DNA of 64,000 bases from Xanthobacteraceae bacterium (GCA_019750915.1 JAIENY010000022.1:31780-95779), one strand, 5' to 3'. Shown: positions 53,832 to 63,720, numbered from the stretch's first letter. The notes: generated by a model not told the origin, from the letters alone. Numbers and translations: made by a program.

Positions 53832-55514
53832 TCAACGCTGGATGCGAACGCCCAGCATCACGATCGTCTCGTTGGAGTTCACGTTCGGCACGTCGCTGAC
53901 AAGCCAGTCATGCCGCACTGTACCCTTGATCGACAGAGTCCGCGTCAGCCGATAGGTCAGATCACCCTCGACATAATAGCGCTTGTCGAAGCGCGTGCCC
54001 TGATAATCCGTGGTGCCGTAACCGAACTTGCCGGTGCCGATCAACCAGCGGCGGAACGCATGGTCCACCTGCACATTGTAGTCCCGCGACAGCGAGCCGG
54101 AAACGTCCGCCAGCGTTGTCTCATCGATCGATGACGTCGCGGTGAAGCGCACGGTGGTGAGTCCGGTCGCGGTCCATACCAGCGATGCGGTGGTCAACAG
54201 GCCATCGAGCCGCTTTAGCCGCGGGTCCTGATAATCGCGCCAGGTCCAGCCGACCGAGAACTCGCCGGTGAGAAGGCGGGAGAACTCGAAGCTCGAACCG
54301 CCTTTGATGTAGCCGCCGGTCGAGTTGCGCTGGAAGCCCTCGAAGTCGGCGTTAAGATCGTGCACGCGCGAATCGCCCTCCACCTCGATGAATGGCTTCA
54401 CGCCCGGCCGCCAGTCGTAGCTGATGCGTCCCTGCCCGCCATATTGATTGAAGTTGCGGTCGTCGTTGCTGGCGGACGTGCCGTCGGTGAGCTGCGAGAA
54501 CTGATACTGGGTGCGGTCGACATTGCCGTTCACCTGCACCTGCAGGCGGTTGAAATCCTGCTCAGCGCCGACCGTGCCGCCGACGGTTGTATAGATCGGA
54601 TATTTCTCAAGGCCGGCGGCGACGTTCGGCGATGTGGGGTTGTCGGTGCCGACACGCAGCCGCAACTCGGAAGTGATGCGGGTGTCGCGCGACACGTCGA
54701 GGCGGCCGTTGATCCGGCCGGTGAGATCGGGACGGTCAAGATCGATCGGCGCGGGTGATACCAGCGGCCCGGTGCAGCCCGAACTGGCGCAATCGTCGGT
54801 ATTCGGCGGAAACGACTTGCCGTATCCGGTGTAAGTCCCACGCAGATCGACATTGAGCGCATGGCGTGTCCAATCCGAGGTCGCCTGCAATTCCGGTGCG
54901 ACCAGATAGAACGAGGAGCCACGCGGTTGTTGGAAGCGCGCCGGGTTGGTGTCGTAGCCGCCCGAGACTTCGACCGCCTCCTTCACCAGAAAGCCGCCGA
55001 CATAATTGCCGACCTGACCGAACGGATCCTCATCGGTCCGCAATCGTCGGCGCGGTGGCTGGCCGTCGGCGGTGCCGTTGAACGATGGTGACACCGGCGG
55101 CGTGACACGCGGCGGCACCAGCGGCGGCGGATTGGCCGGGTTGCCGGGCCCGACGAAAGCGGGCTTGGGCGTGCCCGGATAGGGCTTTGGCCGTTTGCGC
55201 GTGCGATTGAGCGAATCGTAGCCGGTGTCGCCCGCGCCGGAGGCAGCAGGGCTGTCGATGCTGACGGTTTGGCGCAGCGAAGGCAAATCGGTCTGCGCGC
55301 GGGTGTCACCCACGCGCCGCAGCGGCGAATCCTGCATCGGCGCAAACCCGCCTTGAACAGGTGCCAGCATGTCGGGTGTAAGCGTTTGCGCGTGGAGTTG
55401 TGCCGACCACCCCGCTGATGCCGCCGCCACCAGGGCGCACGCCAGCGCCGCGCGCCATGACAGCACGCGTTGGCCTCGCCAATGCGGCAAGCGGGGCATA
55501 CGCCCGACCAGCAT
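53832..55514 (-). CDS. Outer-membrane beta-barrel protein
   Basis: A 560-aa exported protein: basic N-terminus, signal helix (about 22-45), a Pro-rich disordered stretch (about 110-165), then from about residue 180 alternating amphipathic strands typical of a putative beta-barrel porin (BBP2-like) family (EVSGGYDTNPARF, RGTYTGYGKSF, LRLRVGTDNP, GQGRISYDWRPGVK) ending in NSNETIVMLGVRIQR. Such barrels often sit with polysaccharide genes. It precedes the GDSL hydrolase and is divergent from kdsD by about 220 bp. Confidence 0.82.
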   Translation of the reverse strand: MLVGRMPRLPHWRGQRVLSWRAALACALVAAASAGWSAQLHAQTLTPDMLAPVQGGFAPMQDSPLRRVGDTRAQTDLPSLRQTVSIDSPAASGAGDTGYDSLNRTRKRPKPYPGTPKPAFVGPGNPANPPPLVPPRVTPPVSPSFNGTADGQPPRRRLRTDEDPFGQVGNYVGGFLVKEAVEVSGGYDTNPARFQQPRGSSFYLVAPELQATSDWTRHALNVDLRGTYTGYGKSFPPNTDDCASSGCTGPLVSPAPIDLDRPDLTGRINGRLDVSRDTRITSELRLRVGTDNPTSPNVAAGLEKYPIYTTVGGTVGAEQDFNRLQVQVNGNVDRTQYQFSQLTDGTSASNDDRNFNQYGGQGRISYDWRPGVKPFIEVEGDSRVHDLNADFEGFQRNSTGGYIKGGSSFEFSRLLTGEFSVGWTWRDYQDPRLKRLDGLLTTASLVWTATGLTTVRFTATSSIDETTLADVSGSLSRDYNVQVDHAFRRWLIGTGKFGYGTTDYQGTRFDKRYYVEGDLTYRLTRTLSIKGTVRHDWLVSDVPNVNSNETIVMLGVRIQR

Positions 55515-55733
55515 CTTCCAAACCTTCCAGGCAGAGCCGAAAACGTAACAAACGCAAAGAGTTGCAACGAACACAGCAGGCTGCCCGGCGGACGGGCAGC
55601 GTTAACAGAGTTAAAACAAGTATGGTTAATGAGGCGTTGAGGAACGCCGGGTTCTGGTCGCGGGATGTGCTTGAGCGTGCTAAAGAAACGGCAACAGGCG
55701 CGCTCGCGCGCCGTCTCATTCGGATACCGACTT

Positions 55734-56741
55734 ATGGCTTCTTCTTCATCGCGGACGGCATCTTCCGTGACTACTCTCTCGCCCGCCATCGAATCCGCAC
55801 TGCGCACACTCGGCGCCGAAGCCGACGGCATTCAGGCGATCGCTGCAGCGCTAAAGACTGATCTCGCCTCGGCTTTCAACGCGGCCACCGACCTCATCAA
55901 GAACGCGAAGGGCCGGCTGATCATCACCGGGCTTGGCAAGTCCGGCCATATCGGCCGCAAGATCGCAGCCACCTTCGCCTCGACCGGCACACCCGCCTTC
56001 TTCGTGCATGCGGCGGAAGCGAGCCACGGCGACCTCGGCATGATTACCGCTGATGACATCATCATGGCGCTGTCGTGGTCGGGCGAGACAGCGGAGCTGC
56101 GCAATTTGATCAACTATTCGCGCCGCTTCCGCATTCCGCTGATCGCGCTGACCTCGGAGAGCGAGTCGACGCTCGGCACCGCTGCCGACGTGGTGCTGAC
56201 GCTGCCGAAAGCACGCGAAGCCTGCCCGAACAATCTGGCCCCGACCACCTCATCGGTAATGCAGCTCGCGCTCGGCGACGCATTGGCGATTGCGCTGCTG
56301 GAAAGCCGCGGCTTCAGCGCCACGGATTTCAGCGTGCTCCACCCCTCGGGCAAGTTGGGCGCGATGCTCAAATTCGTCCGCGACCTGATGCATCGGGACG
56401 CCTCGTTGCCGGTGAAGCCGCTCGGCACCAAGATGTCGGACGCTCTGGTGGAGATGACCTCGAAGGGCTTCGGCTGCGTTGCCGTCGTCGATGCGCGCGG
56501 GGTCATCGTCGGCATCGTCACTGACGGCGACCTGCGCCGTCACATGCAGCCAGACCTGATGACGCTGAGCGTTGACGAGGTGATGACGAAAAACCCGAAG
56601 ACCATCAGCCCTGACCTGCTCGCGAGTGAGGCGCTCGAAATTCTCAACAGCTCGAAGATCACTGCGCTGATTGTCACACAGGACAAGACGCCAGTCGGCA
56701 TCGTGCATCTGCACGACATTCTGCGCGCGGGAGTCGCCTGA
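55734..56741 (+). CDS. kdsD: Arabinose-5-phosphate isomerase (KpsF/GutQ family)
   Basis: Converts ribulose-5-P to arabinose-5-P, the first step to KDO for lipopolysaccharide or capsule. The 335-aa protein has a SIS domain (about 40-180; ITGLGKSGHIGRKIAATFASTG, ALSWSGETAEL, HPSGKLGAML) and two CBS domains (about 210-335; VVDARGVIVGIVTDGDLRR, LIVTQDKTPVGIVHLHDILR). Several longer in-frame starts exist; ATG 55734 gives the family N-terminus. The usual kdsC/lpt neighbours are absent. It is convergent with nfeD, only 3 bp apart. Confidence 0.92.
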   Translation: MASSSSRTASSVTTLSPAIESALRTLGAEADGIQAIAAALKTDLASAFNAATDLIKNAKGRLIITGLGKSGHIGRKIAATFASTGTPAFFVHAAEASHGDLGMITADDIIMALSWSGETAELRNLINYSRRFRIPLIALTSESESTLGTAADVVLTLPKAREACPNNLAPTTSSVMQLALGDALAIALLESRGFSATDFSVLHPSGKLGAMLKFVRDLMHRDASLPVKPLGTKMSDALVEMTSKGFGCVAVVDARGVIVGIVTDGDLRRHMQPDLMTLSVDEVMTKNPKTISPDLLASEALEILNSSKITALIVTQDKTPVGIVHLHDILRAGVA

Positions 56742-56744
56742 GCC

Positions 56745-57188
56745 TCATGCGGCCCTGACGCGCAGCCGCGCGCCGTCCGCGTGCTCGATCTTCACCTGCG
56801 TCCCCGCGGGCAAGTCCGGCCCCTCGACCCGCCACACGGTGTCGCCGAGCTTGATCGTCCCGATGCCATCGACGATCGGCGTCGCAAGCGTCGTCACATG
56901 ACCCACCAATTCCTTGGTCCTGCGATTTAGAAACCGGTTGTCGAGACTCCGCGAGGCTCGCCGGGCGAAATGCCGCCACAGCGGCACCATCGCGAGCGAG
57001 ATCAGCGCGAAGGCGACAATCTGCATCTGCCATTGCGCCGGGAAGGCAAAAGCCAGCGCGCCCACCAAAAACGCCGCCAGCCCAAGCCACATCATGAAAG
57101 CACCCGGTGCAACGGCCTCGATCGCCATCAGTACAAGCCCGAGAACAAGCCAGCTCCAAGGGCCCAGGGTCGCCAGCAGATCGATCAT
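56745..57188 (-). CDS. NfeD-like membrane protein
   Basis: A 147-aa protein with three closely spaced transmembrane helices (about 10-80; LVLGLVLMAIEAVAPGAFM) and a C-terminal OB-fold domain (RTKELVGHVTTL, IGTIKLGDTVWRVEG, AGTQVKIEHADG). Short NfeD proteins pair with SPFH/stomatin-like proteins, and here the partner gene lies 10 bp upstream in the same direction, so the two form an operon and probably a membrane quality-control complex. Confidence 0.9.
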   Translation of the reverse strand: MIDLLATLGPWSWLVLGLVLMAIEAVAPGAFMMWLGLAAFLVGALAFAFPAQWQMQIVAFALISLAMVPLWRHFARRASRSLDNRFLNRRTKELVGHVTTLATPIVDGIGTIKLGDTVWRVEGPDLPAGTQVKIEHADGARLRVRAA

Positions 57189-57198
57189 CGCGGATGAC

Positions 57199-58203
57199 TC
57201 ATGTCTTCGGCGGCGTCACGCCGGCATTCGGCACCGTTGCCGGACGCCTTGCTGAGGCCGATGTTGCGCTTTCGCCAAAGGTCGCCTTCGCGATCTCGCC
57301 AATCCCGGCCAGCGAACTGAGAATGCCGGTCGCTTCGATCGGCAGCATCACGATCTTCTGGTTCGGCGAATGTGCGATCTCGCTGAACGCCTTGATATAC
57401 TTGTCTGCGATAAAATAGTTCAGCGAGGCAACGTCGCCCGCCGCGATCGCTTCGCTGACCATCTGTGTTGCTTTGGCCTCGGCTTCCGCAGAACGCTCAC
57501 GCGCTTCGGCGTCGCGGAACGCCGCCTCGCGTCGTCCCTCCGCTTGCAGAATCTGGGATTGCTTTGCGCCCTCGGCGCGCAAAATTTCAGATTGCCGCTG
57601 GCCCTCGGCCTGAAGAATGTCCGCGCGCTTGACGCGCTCAGCCTTCATCTGCCGGCCCATGGCCTCAACGAGATCGGCGGGCGGAACGATATCCTTGATC
57701 TCGATGCGATTGACCTTCAACCCCCAGGGGGACACCGCGGCGTCCACCACACGCAACAAACGTTCATTGATCTCGTCGCGATGTGACAGCACCTGATCGA
57801 GATCCATCGAGCCCATGACGGAGCGGATGTTGGTCATGGTCAGCGTGATGATCGCCTGATTGAGATTGGAAACTTCGTAACTCGCCTTGGCCGCGTCGAA
57901 CACTTGAAAGAACGCAACGCCGTCAACCGTGACCGTCGCGTTGTCCTTCGTGATCACTTCCTGTTCGGGAATATCGATCACCTGCTCCATCATATTCACC
58001 TTGCGACCGATCCGGTCGAAGTAGGGGATGATGAAGTTGAGGCCCGGTTCCAGCGTGCGGGTATATTTGCCGAACCGTTCGACGGTCCAGTCATATCCCT
58101 GCCCGACCGTTTTGATGCCGGCGAACACTGTGACGATGACCAGAACCAACAACGCAACGACAAAGACGTCGAACCCGGACATGGCTGCTCCGAAACCGAA
58201 CAT
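57199..58203 (-). CDS. qmcA: SPFH/Band 7 family membrane protein (stomatin/QmcA-like)
   Basis: A 334-aa inner-membrane scaffold. One N-terminal transmembrane helix (about 10-32, [17 protein letters not shown]), the Band-7/SPFH domain (about 35-200; [35 protein letters not shown]), a coiled coil with repeated ILQAEG/ILRAEG units (about 210-260) and a C-terminal segment. GGAG lies six bases before ATG 58203, which is chosen over ATG 58221. nfeD follows 10 bp after the stop. A 23-bp tandem repeat lies just upstream. Confidence 0.93.
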   Translation of the reverse strand: MFGFGAAMSGFDVFVVALLVLVIVTVFAGIKTVGQGYDWTVERFGKYTRTLEPGLNFIIPYFDRIGRKVNMMEQVIDIPEQEVITKDNATVTVDGVAFFQVFDAAKASYEVSNLNQAIITLTMTNIRSVMGSMDLDQVLSHRDEINERLLRVVDAAVSPWGLKVNRIEIKDIVPPADLVEAMGRQMKAERVKRADILQAEGQRQSEILRAEGAKQSQILQAEGRREAAFRDAEARERSAEAEAKATQMVSEAIAAGDVASLNYFIADKYIKAFSEIAHSPNQKIVMLPIEATGILSSLAGIGEIAKATFGESATSASARRPATVPNAGVTPPKT

Positions 58204-58222
58204 GAATATCTCCAAAGTCATA

Positions 58223-58268
58223 ATTAATGCGGCAAGCCGTACTTTATTAATGCGGCAAGCCGTACTTT
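58223..58268. repeat. Perfect 23-bp tandem duplication
   Basis: Two identical head-to-tail copies (58223-58245 and 58246-58268) lie in the 119-bp gap between qmcA and hemH. Each copy contains CGGC-AA-GCCG. The position, 20 bp upstream of qmcA, suggests duplicated promoter or leader sequence. Confidence 0.85.
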
Positions 58269-58322
58269 ATGGTCCTCGTCACGATAGGCGCACGATCAGC
58301 ACTCTGCCGAGAACTAAAGAGG

Positions 58323-59354
58323 CTAAACCCAGCCCTGCAATTCGCGCAGCACGATTCGCCGGATCATATCGATGCCGCCTTCGCTATCATTCAGGCACGG
58401 AATCGCCGAGAAATGCTCCCCGCCATTGTGAAGAAATATCTCGGCATTTTCCTGCGCGATTTCTTCCAGCGTCTCGATGCAATCCGCCGAAAATCCAGGC
58501 GTTACAATGGCAAGCCGCTTGACGCCTTCCTTGGCCAGCCGCTCCACGGTTTTATCTGTATAGGGTTGCAGCCACTGCTGATAGCCGAAACGCGACTGGA
58601 AGGTCAGCATCAGAGTTTTCTCATCCCGGCCCATGCGCTTGCGTAGCGCCTCCGTTGTTGCGATGCATTGCGCCTGATACGGATCGCCTTTGTCGACATA
58701 GCTCTGCGGCATTCCATGAAAGGATGCGACAACTGTCTCCGGCTCAAATGGCAGCGCTGCCAGATGGGCCTCGATCGATGCCGCCAGAGCGTCGATATAA
58801 CCCGGATCGTCATAATAAGGCGGAGTGAAGCGGACCGTCGGCTGCGCGCGCATCGCCTCCAGCGCAGCGGCGACCTTGTCGACGACCGTTGCCGAAGTTG
58901 ATGCCGAGTATTGAGGATACATCGGCATGACCAGAATACGGTCGCAACCCTGCTCCGTCAGCGCATCGATTCGCGATTTGATCGACGGGTTGCCGTACCG
59001 CATGCCCCAATCGACCACAATACGAGTGTCGTCCAGCGTTTCTGCCAGCTTTTCAGCCTGTCCGCGCGTAATGGTCTTCAACGGCGATTCGTTGCGCGCC
59101 GTATTCCAAATCTTCAGATAATCCTTGGCTTTGCGACCGGAACGGATTGGCAGCACCAAACCGTTCAAGATGACTTGCCAGATCACTCCCTGGTTTTCGA
59201 TCACGCGCGGGTCGGACAGAAATTCACGCAAATATATGCGGACACCATTAGCGTCAGCGGTATCGGGAGTGCCCAGATTAATCAGCAGCACGCCGACTTT
59301 GCCCTGAGTGGCGGTTTCCGGGGCTCGCGCTTCGCGAAATTCAACGATGCTCAT
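58323..59354 (-). CDS. hemH: Ferrochelatase
   Basis: Inserts Fe2+ into protoporphyrin IX, the last step of heme synthesis, at the inner membrane. The 343-aa protein has VGVLLINLGTPDT near the start, the catalytic His in SFHGMPQSYVDKGDPY, the GTP-like TFQSRFGYQQWLQPY block and TPGFSADCIETLEEI with the conserved Glu pair, then FSAIPCLND. Length and order are normal. It stands alone between qmcA and the Ni/Co exporter genes in the same direction. Confidence 0.95.
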   Translation of the reverse strand: MSIVEFREARAPETATQGKVGVLLINLGTPDTADANGVRIYLREFLSDPRVIENQGVIWQVILNGLVLPIRSGRKAKDYLKIWNTARNESPLKTITRGQAEKLAETLDDTRIVVDWGMRYGNPSIKSRIDALTEQGCDRILVMPMYPQYSASTSATVVDKVAAALEAMRAQPTVRFTPPYYDDPGYIDALAASIEAHLAALPFEPETVVASFHGMPQSYVDKGDPYQAQCIATTEALRKRMGRDEKTLMLTFQSRFGYQQWLQPYTDKTVERLAKEGVKRLAIVTPGFSADCIETLEEIAQENAEIFLHNGGEHFSAIPCLNDSEGGIDMIRRIVLRELQGWV

Positions 59355-59411
59355 GAAAAATGACGTCCCGCTGATGATGTCTCCGGATCATATAAGCCCG
59401 ATGACGCCTTA

Positions 59412-60548
59412 TCAAAAGCACGTCACACGTTCTGCGGCAACATAGCCCAGCAGCAGCCCAGCGCCGAACAGCAGCACCAAAGCAGCAGCACCGAATTCCA
59501 TGCCCCGCAGGACCACCGCGCTTCCGCCCTCCGAGCCAAAGCTCAGACGGCGGGCGACCCCTTTTGCCGACACCGCGAGGATCGCGATCGAGGCCACCGT
59601 AATCGCAGTACCGAGCCCCATCAGCAGCGTCGCGGCGACACCAGCCCAGAACAAGCCCTGCGCCAGTGCGAACACCATGACCAGGATGGCGCCCGAGCAG
59701 GGGCGGATTCCGACCGTAAGCACGGCGCTTAATCCGCGCGACCAGCCTTCCGGCCCCGCCAACTGGCTGGGCTCCGGACCGTGTGCACACCCGCAATGCT
59801 CATCGTGGAGGTGGTGGGCATGTGCGCCGGCGTGGGGATGATCGTGATGGTGGTCATGATCATGGTCGCATTCCGAATGCGCGTCGTGCGCGTGGTGAAG
59901 CCCGTGAGCATCGTGGCTGTGATCATGATCATGCACATGATCCGGCGAGGGCCCTGCCGCCACTGCCAGCGCAGGCTGCGCACCGCCGTACCATGCCTTC
60001 AAGGCGCGAAAAAATCCACCGCCCTTGCCCCAGGCCAGCCGCGCGCCGAAGGCGGCTATCAACCCATAGCTGGCGATCTCGACCACGCGCTCGGCTCCGC
60101 ACATCTGCCCTGCCGTCACATTGAGGAGCGCAGCGCCAATGCCGACGATCGCGATCGCGACCAGCGCCTGTAACAGCGCTGACACGAACGACAGCGCGAT
60201 GCCACGTTTGGCCGTCTCCTCGTTGGCGACCAGATAGGACGAGATCACGGCCTTGCCATGGCCCGGACCGGCTGCGTGGAAAATGCCGTAGGCGAAGGAC
60301 AGACCCAGCAGCGTCCAGACCGCGCTGCCGTCGCTTTTCGCCGCGCGGATGGTTCCAGCGATCTGCCGGTAGAATTCGGACTGTTTGACCAAAAGCCAGC
60401 CGACGATGCCGCCGACTTGCGAGTCCGGCGCAGCCTTCGGCGCTCCGAACGGATTGGCCGATGCCGGATCGGCGGCGTATACCCCGATAGCGGCCAGAGC
60501 AACGGCAATACCCGCGATCAGGACCGTGCGCTGGACCGATTTATTCAT
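59412..60548 (-). CDS. Nickel/cobalt exporter, NicO/RcnA family, with His-rich loop
   Basis: A 378-aa inner-membrane protein. It has an N-terminal signal-like helix, about six further transmembrane helices with FAYGIFHAAGPGHGKAVIS in the first pair and LTVGIRPCSGAILVMVFAL in the second repeat (the HxxxGPGHG and RPCSG metal-path motifs), and a long cytoplasmic or periplasmic loop (about 205-260) crowded with His, Asp and Glu (HDHDHSHD-type). GGAG supports ATG 60548. The gene overlaps the stop of the DUF1007 gene by one base; the pair is typical of transition-metal efflux units. Confidence 0.9.
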   Translation of the reverse strand: MNKSVQRTVLIAGIAVALAAIGVYAADPASANPFGAPKAAPDSQVGGIVGWLLVKQSEFYRQIAGTIRAAKSDGSAVWTLLGLSFAYGIFHAAGPGHGKAVISSYLVANEETAKRGIALSFVSALLQALVAIAIVGIGAALLNVTAGQMCGAERVVEIASYGLIAAFGARLAWGKGGGFFRALKAWYGGAQPALAVAAGPSPDHVHDHDHSHDAHGLHHAHDAHSECDHDHDHHHDHPHAGAHAHHLHDEHCGCAHGPEPSQLAGPEGWSRGLSAVLTVGIRPCSGAILVMVFALAQGLFWAGVAATLLMGLGTAITVASIAILAVSAKGVARRLSFGSEGGSAVVLRGMEFGAAALVLLFGAGLLLGYVAAERVTCF

Positions 60549-61192
60549 CAGGGACACTCCACCGTGATCTTGTTGGCGAACAGCGCGCCATAATTCGAAT
60601 TATTGCCGGAGAGAAACTGCGCGTCGTTCATGGTTTGCGACGTTGTGCCGTCCGATGGCCGCTCAAAACTCATCTTGCAACCCGCAGGCGCGCCGACGAG
60701 CCGGATCGGGTCTTTATCAGCCATCTGGAAATCAATGAAGAAGCTCGGATCGAACACCTCGACCTGCAATTGTTGCGCCTTGAACGGCGTCCTGAACGGC
60801 AGTGTGAAATGCAGTGTGAGGCTGCCATTGGTGTCATCCAGGTAATAATCGACCGGATCGGTGAACTTCTCTTTCTTCTGGGAGCCGACGGGCCCGACCT
60901 TGGCAAAGGTGAAGTAGGCGTACTCCTTCAGCGACTCGACGTTGGTCTGCGCCAGCGATGCAAGCTCCTCGCGCGTGTAGACGCCCTTGGTCTTGTGCTC
61001 CAGCCCTTGCAGAGCATAAGCCGCAAACATCTCGTCGAAGGTCCAGGCGTGACGCACGCCCGTGATGGCGCCATCGGGCGCGTAGAGCAGCTCGCTCACC
61101 GCCGTAATCCAGACGTGCGGATGCGCGCTTGCCGCGAACGGCATTGTGAAAAGTGCCGCGGCAAGGATCAGACGGCGAACGAGCCTGTGCAT
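60548..61192 (-). CDS. DUF1007 family periplasmic protein
   Basis: A 214-aa exported protein with a signal peptide (LVRRLILAAALFTMPF, cleavage after ASA) followed immediately by HPHVWITA, a His-rich N-terminus of the mature protein that could bind metal. The rest is the DUF1007 domain (GVRHAWTFDEMF, YFTFAKVGPVG, DPSFFIDF, GCKMSFERPSDG). DUF1007 proteins almost always accompany NicO-type exporters, as here where the two genes overlap (TGATG). Possible role: periplasmic metal carrier or sensor for the exporter. Confidence 0.9.
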   Translation of the reverse strand: MHRLVRRLILAAALFTMPFAASAHPHVWITAVSELLYAPDGAITGVRHAWTFDEMFAAYALQGLEHKTKGVYTREELASLAQTNVESLKEYAYFTFAKVGPVGSQKKEKFTDPVDYYLDDTNGSLTLHFTLPFRTPFKAQQLQVEVFDPSFFIDFQMADKDPIRLVGAPAGCKMSFERPSDGTTSQTMNDAQFLSGNNSNYGALFANKITVECP

Positions 61193-61208
61193 GGACGCTC
61201 CCGCAGGG

Positions 61209-63275
61209 TTAAGCCGCTTCCGGCGTATCCAGCAATCCACGCCGGCGCAGCAGTGCATCCGGCTCGGGTGCGCGCCCTCGGAACGCAACATAAGCATCTT
61301 CAGGGTCACGCGACCCGCCGGACGAATAGATGTCGTCATGCAGTCGCTTGGCGACCGCCGGATCGAAGATGTTGCCCGCTTCCTCGAACGCACCGAACGC
61401 GTCAGCGTCCATCACCTCCGACCACATGTAGCTATAGTAGCCTGCTGCATAGTGATCGCCGGAGAAGATATGGCCGAATTGCTGCGGCCGGTGCCGCATC
61501 GAGATTTCGGCCGGCATGCCGATCTTCTCAAGCTCGCGCTTCTCGAAGGCATGAACGTCCGTGATCGAGGCCGCAGGCTGGCTGTGGAATTCGAGATCGA
61601 GCAGCGCGGAGGAAACGAATTCCACCGTCGCAAAGCCCTGATTAAACTTGCGCGCGGCAAGGAAGCGCTTGAGGAGATCGTCGGGCAGCGGCTGATTAGT
61701 CTGATAATGCCGGGCGAACTTCTGCAGGACCTGCGGCTGTTCCTGCCAATGTTCGTAGAGCTGCGAGGGCAATTCGACGAAATCGGTGAACACGCTGGTG
61801 CCGGACAGGGAGGGATAGACCACATCGGAGAGCATGCCATGCAGACCATGGCCGAACTCGTGGAACAGAGTGCGGGCATCGTCGGGCGACAACAGGCAAG
61901 GCTGGTTCTCGGCACCCTTGGCGAAGTTCATGACGTTGATGATGACCGGCGAAATATCGCCGTCGAGCTTCTCCTGATCGCGCAGCGAGGTCATCCAGGC
62001 GCCGGAGCGTTTCGAGGCGCGGGCGAAGTAATCGCCATAGAACAGCGCCTTGTGCTTGCCGCTCTTGTCCTTCACCTCCCACACCCGCACGTCCGGGTGC
62101 CAGACCGGGATGTCCTCGCGCTCGTTGAAGGTCAAACCGAACAGCCGAGTGGCACAGTCAAACGCTGCATCGATCATGCTGTCGAGGGTAAGATAGGGTT
62201 TGATCGCCGCGTCGTCGAAATTGGCGCGGCGCTGCCGCAGCTTCTCGGCGTAATGGCGCCAATCCCAAGCCGCGAGCTTGAAGTTGCCGCCCTCCTCCGT
62301 GATCAGTGCCTGCAACGCGTCGCGGTCGGCGAGCGCTCGGGCACGGGCCGGTTTCCAGACCCGCTCCAGAAGGCCGCGAACGTTCTGCGGCGTCTTCGCC
62401 ATCGAATCTTCCAGGATGTAAGCGGCGAAGCTTGGATAGCCGAGCAGCTTGGCGCGCTCCTCGCGCAACTTGAGAATTTCAAGGATGGTGGCGCTGTTGT
62501 CGTGGTCGTTGCGGTTGTCACCGCGGGCGACGAACGCCTTATAGGCCTTCTCGCGCAGGTCGCGCCGGGTCGAGGACTGCAGGAACGGTTCGACCGACGA
62601 ACGCGACAATGTCACGATCGCCTTGCCGGCCATGCCTCGCTCCGCGGCGGCCGAGCGGGCGGCTGCGATAAAGCTCTCGGACAAGCCTCCTAGATCGCCC
62701 TCGCCAAGTTCCATGAACCAGTCCTGCTCGTCACCGAGCAGATTGTGACTGAAGGTGGTCGCCAGATGCGCGAGGCGCTCATTGAGCTCGGCCATCCGGG
62801 CTTTTGCGGCCGCGTCCAGACCGGCCCCGGCGCGGTGGAAATGGGTATAGGTCCGATCCAGCAGCCGGGCCTGCTCCCCGGTGAGACCGAGGCTCTTGGC
62901 ATTGGCGTGGAGCCTGGCGATCCGCGCAAACAACTGCGCGTCCATCATGATTGGATTCCAGTGCCGCGCCTGTTCAAGCGCGATGTCGCTCTCGATTTCC
63001 AGCAGCTCCGGGTTCGAGTTGGCGCCGACCAGATCGTAAAATACGGAGGATATGTTGGTCAGGAGGCGCCCGGAGCGCTCCAGCGCCGCAATGGTGTTTT
63101 CGAAGGTCGGCTCGTCCTTGTCAGCCTTGATCGCGGCGATATCGGCGTTGTGCTCGGCAAAAGCAGCGACGAAAGCGGGCGGAAAATGAGCGGGCTGGAT
63201 AAGGTCAAACGGCGGGGTTTCAAACGGCGTCTGCCAGGGCTGGAGCAGCGGATTATCCGAAGGTGCAGACGTCAT
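61209..63275 (-). CDS. M3 family oligopeptidase (Dcp/oligopeptidase A-like)
   Basis: A 688-aa cytoplasmic zinc metallopeptidase that degrades short peptides. The zinc motif is FHEFGHGLHGML with the third ligand Glu 25-30 residues later in TDFVELPSQLYEHW; HYAAGYYSYMWSEVMDADAF is the substrate-binding Tyr/His block near the C-terminus. No signal peptide is seen when started at ATG 63275, where GGAG lies ten bases upstream; an extended frame to 63377 is unlikely. The 16-bp gap to DUF1007 suggests co-transcription. Confidence 0.92.
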   Translation of the reverse strand: MTSAPSDNPLLQPWQTPFETPPFDLIQPAHFPPAFVAAFAEHNADIAAIKADKDEPTFENTIAALERSGRLLTNISSVFYDLVGANSNPELLEIESDIALEQARHWNPIMMDAQLFARIARLHANAKSLGLTGEQARLLDRTYTHFHRAGAGLDAAAKARMAELNERLAHLATTFSHNLLGDEQDWFMELGEGDLGGLSESFIAAARSAAAERGMAGKAIVTLSRSSVEPFLQSSTRRDLREKAYKAFVARGDNRNDHDNSATILEILKLREERAKLLGYPSFAAYILEDSMAKTPQNVRGLLERVWKPARARALADRDALQALITEEGGNFKLAAWDWRHYAEKLRQRRANFDDAAIKPYLTLDSMIDAAFDCATRLFGLTFNEREDIPVWHPDVRVWEVKDKSGKHKALFYGDYFARASKRSGAWMTSLRDQEKLDGDISPVIINVMNFAKGAENQPCLLSPDDARTLFHEFGHGLHGMLSDVVYPSLSGTSVFTDFVELPSQLYEHWQEQPQVLQKFARHYQTNQPLPDDLLKRFLAARKFNQGFATVEFVSSALLDLEFHSQPAASITDVHAFEKRELEKIGMPAEISMRHRPQQFGHIFSGDHYAAGYYSYMWSEVMDADAFGAFEEAGNIFDPAVAKRLHDDIYSSGGSRDPEDAYVAFRGRAPEPDALLRRRGLLDTPEAA

Positions 63276-63447
63276 TGGTATAAAACTCCGTTTCAGGAAC
63301 TCGAGGTGAATAATATAACATCGGTTGGGGCTTTTTTGAGCCCAAGTTCGAGTCCAAGACACTACAAAACACGACAAGATTGATCGCGGATGCTTGATCG
63401 ACAGGGCTTTTTCGCAGAGATTGCGCCCGCAAACAGGACCTTATCCC

Positions 63448-63720
63448 ATGAACGCAAAGAAGCCGGAAGCCGGATCCAAGACCGGAGCCAAAACCATCGC
63501 ATGGCCGAGCGTCATCACCGTGCTGAGCGCAGCGATTCTGATCGGTGCGGAAGTGTTTGGAGCGGCCTTCGCCGGCGGCTGGGCGCTCGCGATCCTGTTC
63601 GGCCTCGACGACACCGGCGCTCACATCCTTCAGATTATTCTTTTCCTGCTCGGCGCGGCGATCATGGTCGCTTTCGTGCGCGGCGCACAGCGTGTCGAAC
63701 CTTTCACGCGCGGCGTCTGA
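63448..63720 (+). CDS. Small two-helix membrane protein, unknown function
   Basis: A 90-aa protein: a basic N-terminus (KKPEAGSKTGAKT), then two hydrophobic segments (about 19-48, VITVLSAAILIGAEVFGAAF and following, and 52-76, LQIILFLLGAAIMVAFV) separated by the loop FGLDDTGAH, and a short basic tail. AGGA nine bases before ATG 63448 supports the start. I recall similar small proteins in Bradyrhizobium but no function. It is divergent from the M3 peptidase. Confidence 0.72.
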   Translation: MNAKKPEAGSKTGAKTIAWPSVITVLSAAILIGAEVFGAAFAGGWALAILFGLDDTGAHILQIILFLLGAAIMVAFVRGAQRVEPFTRGV

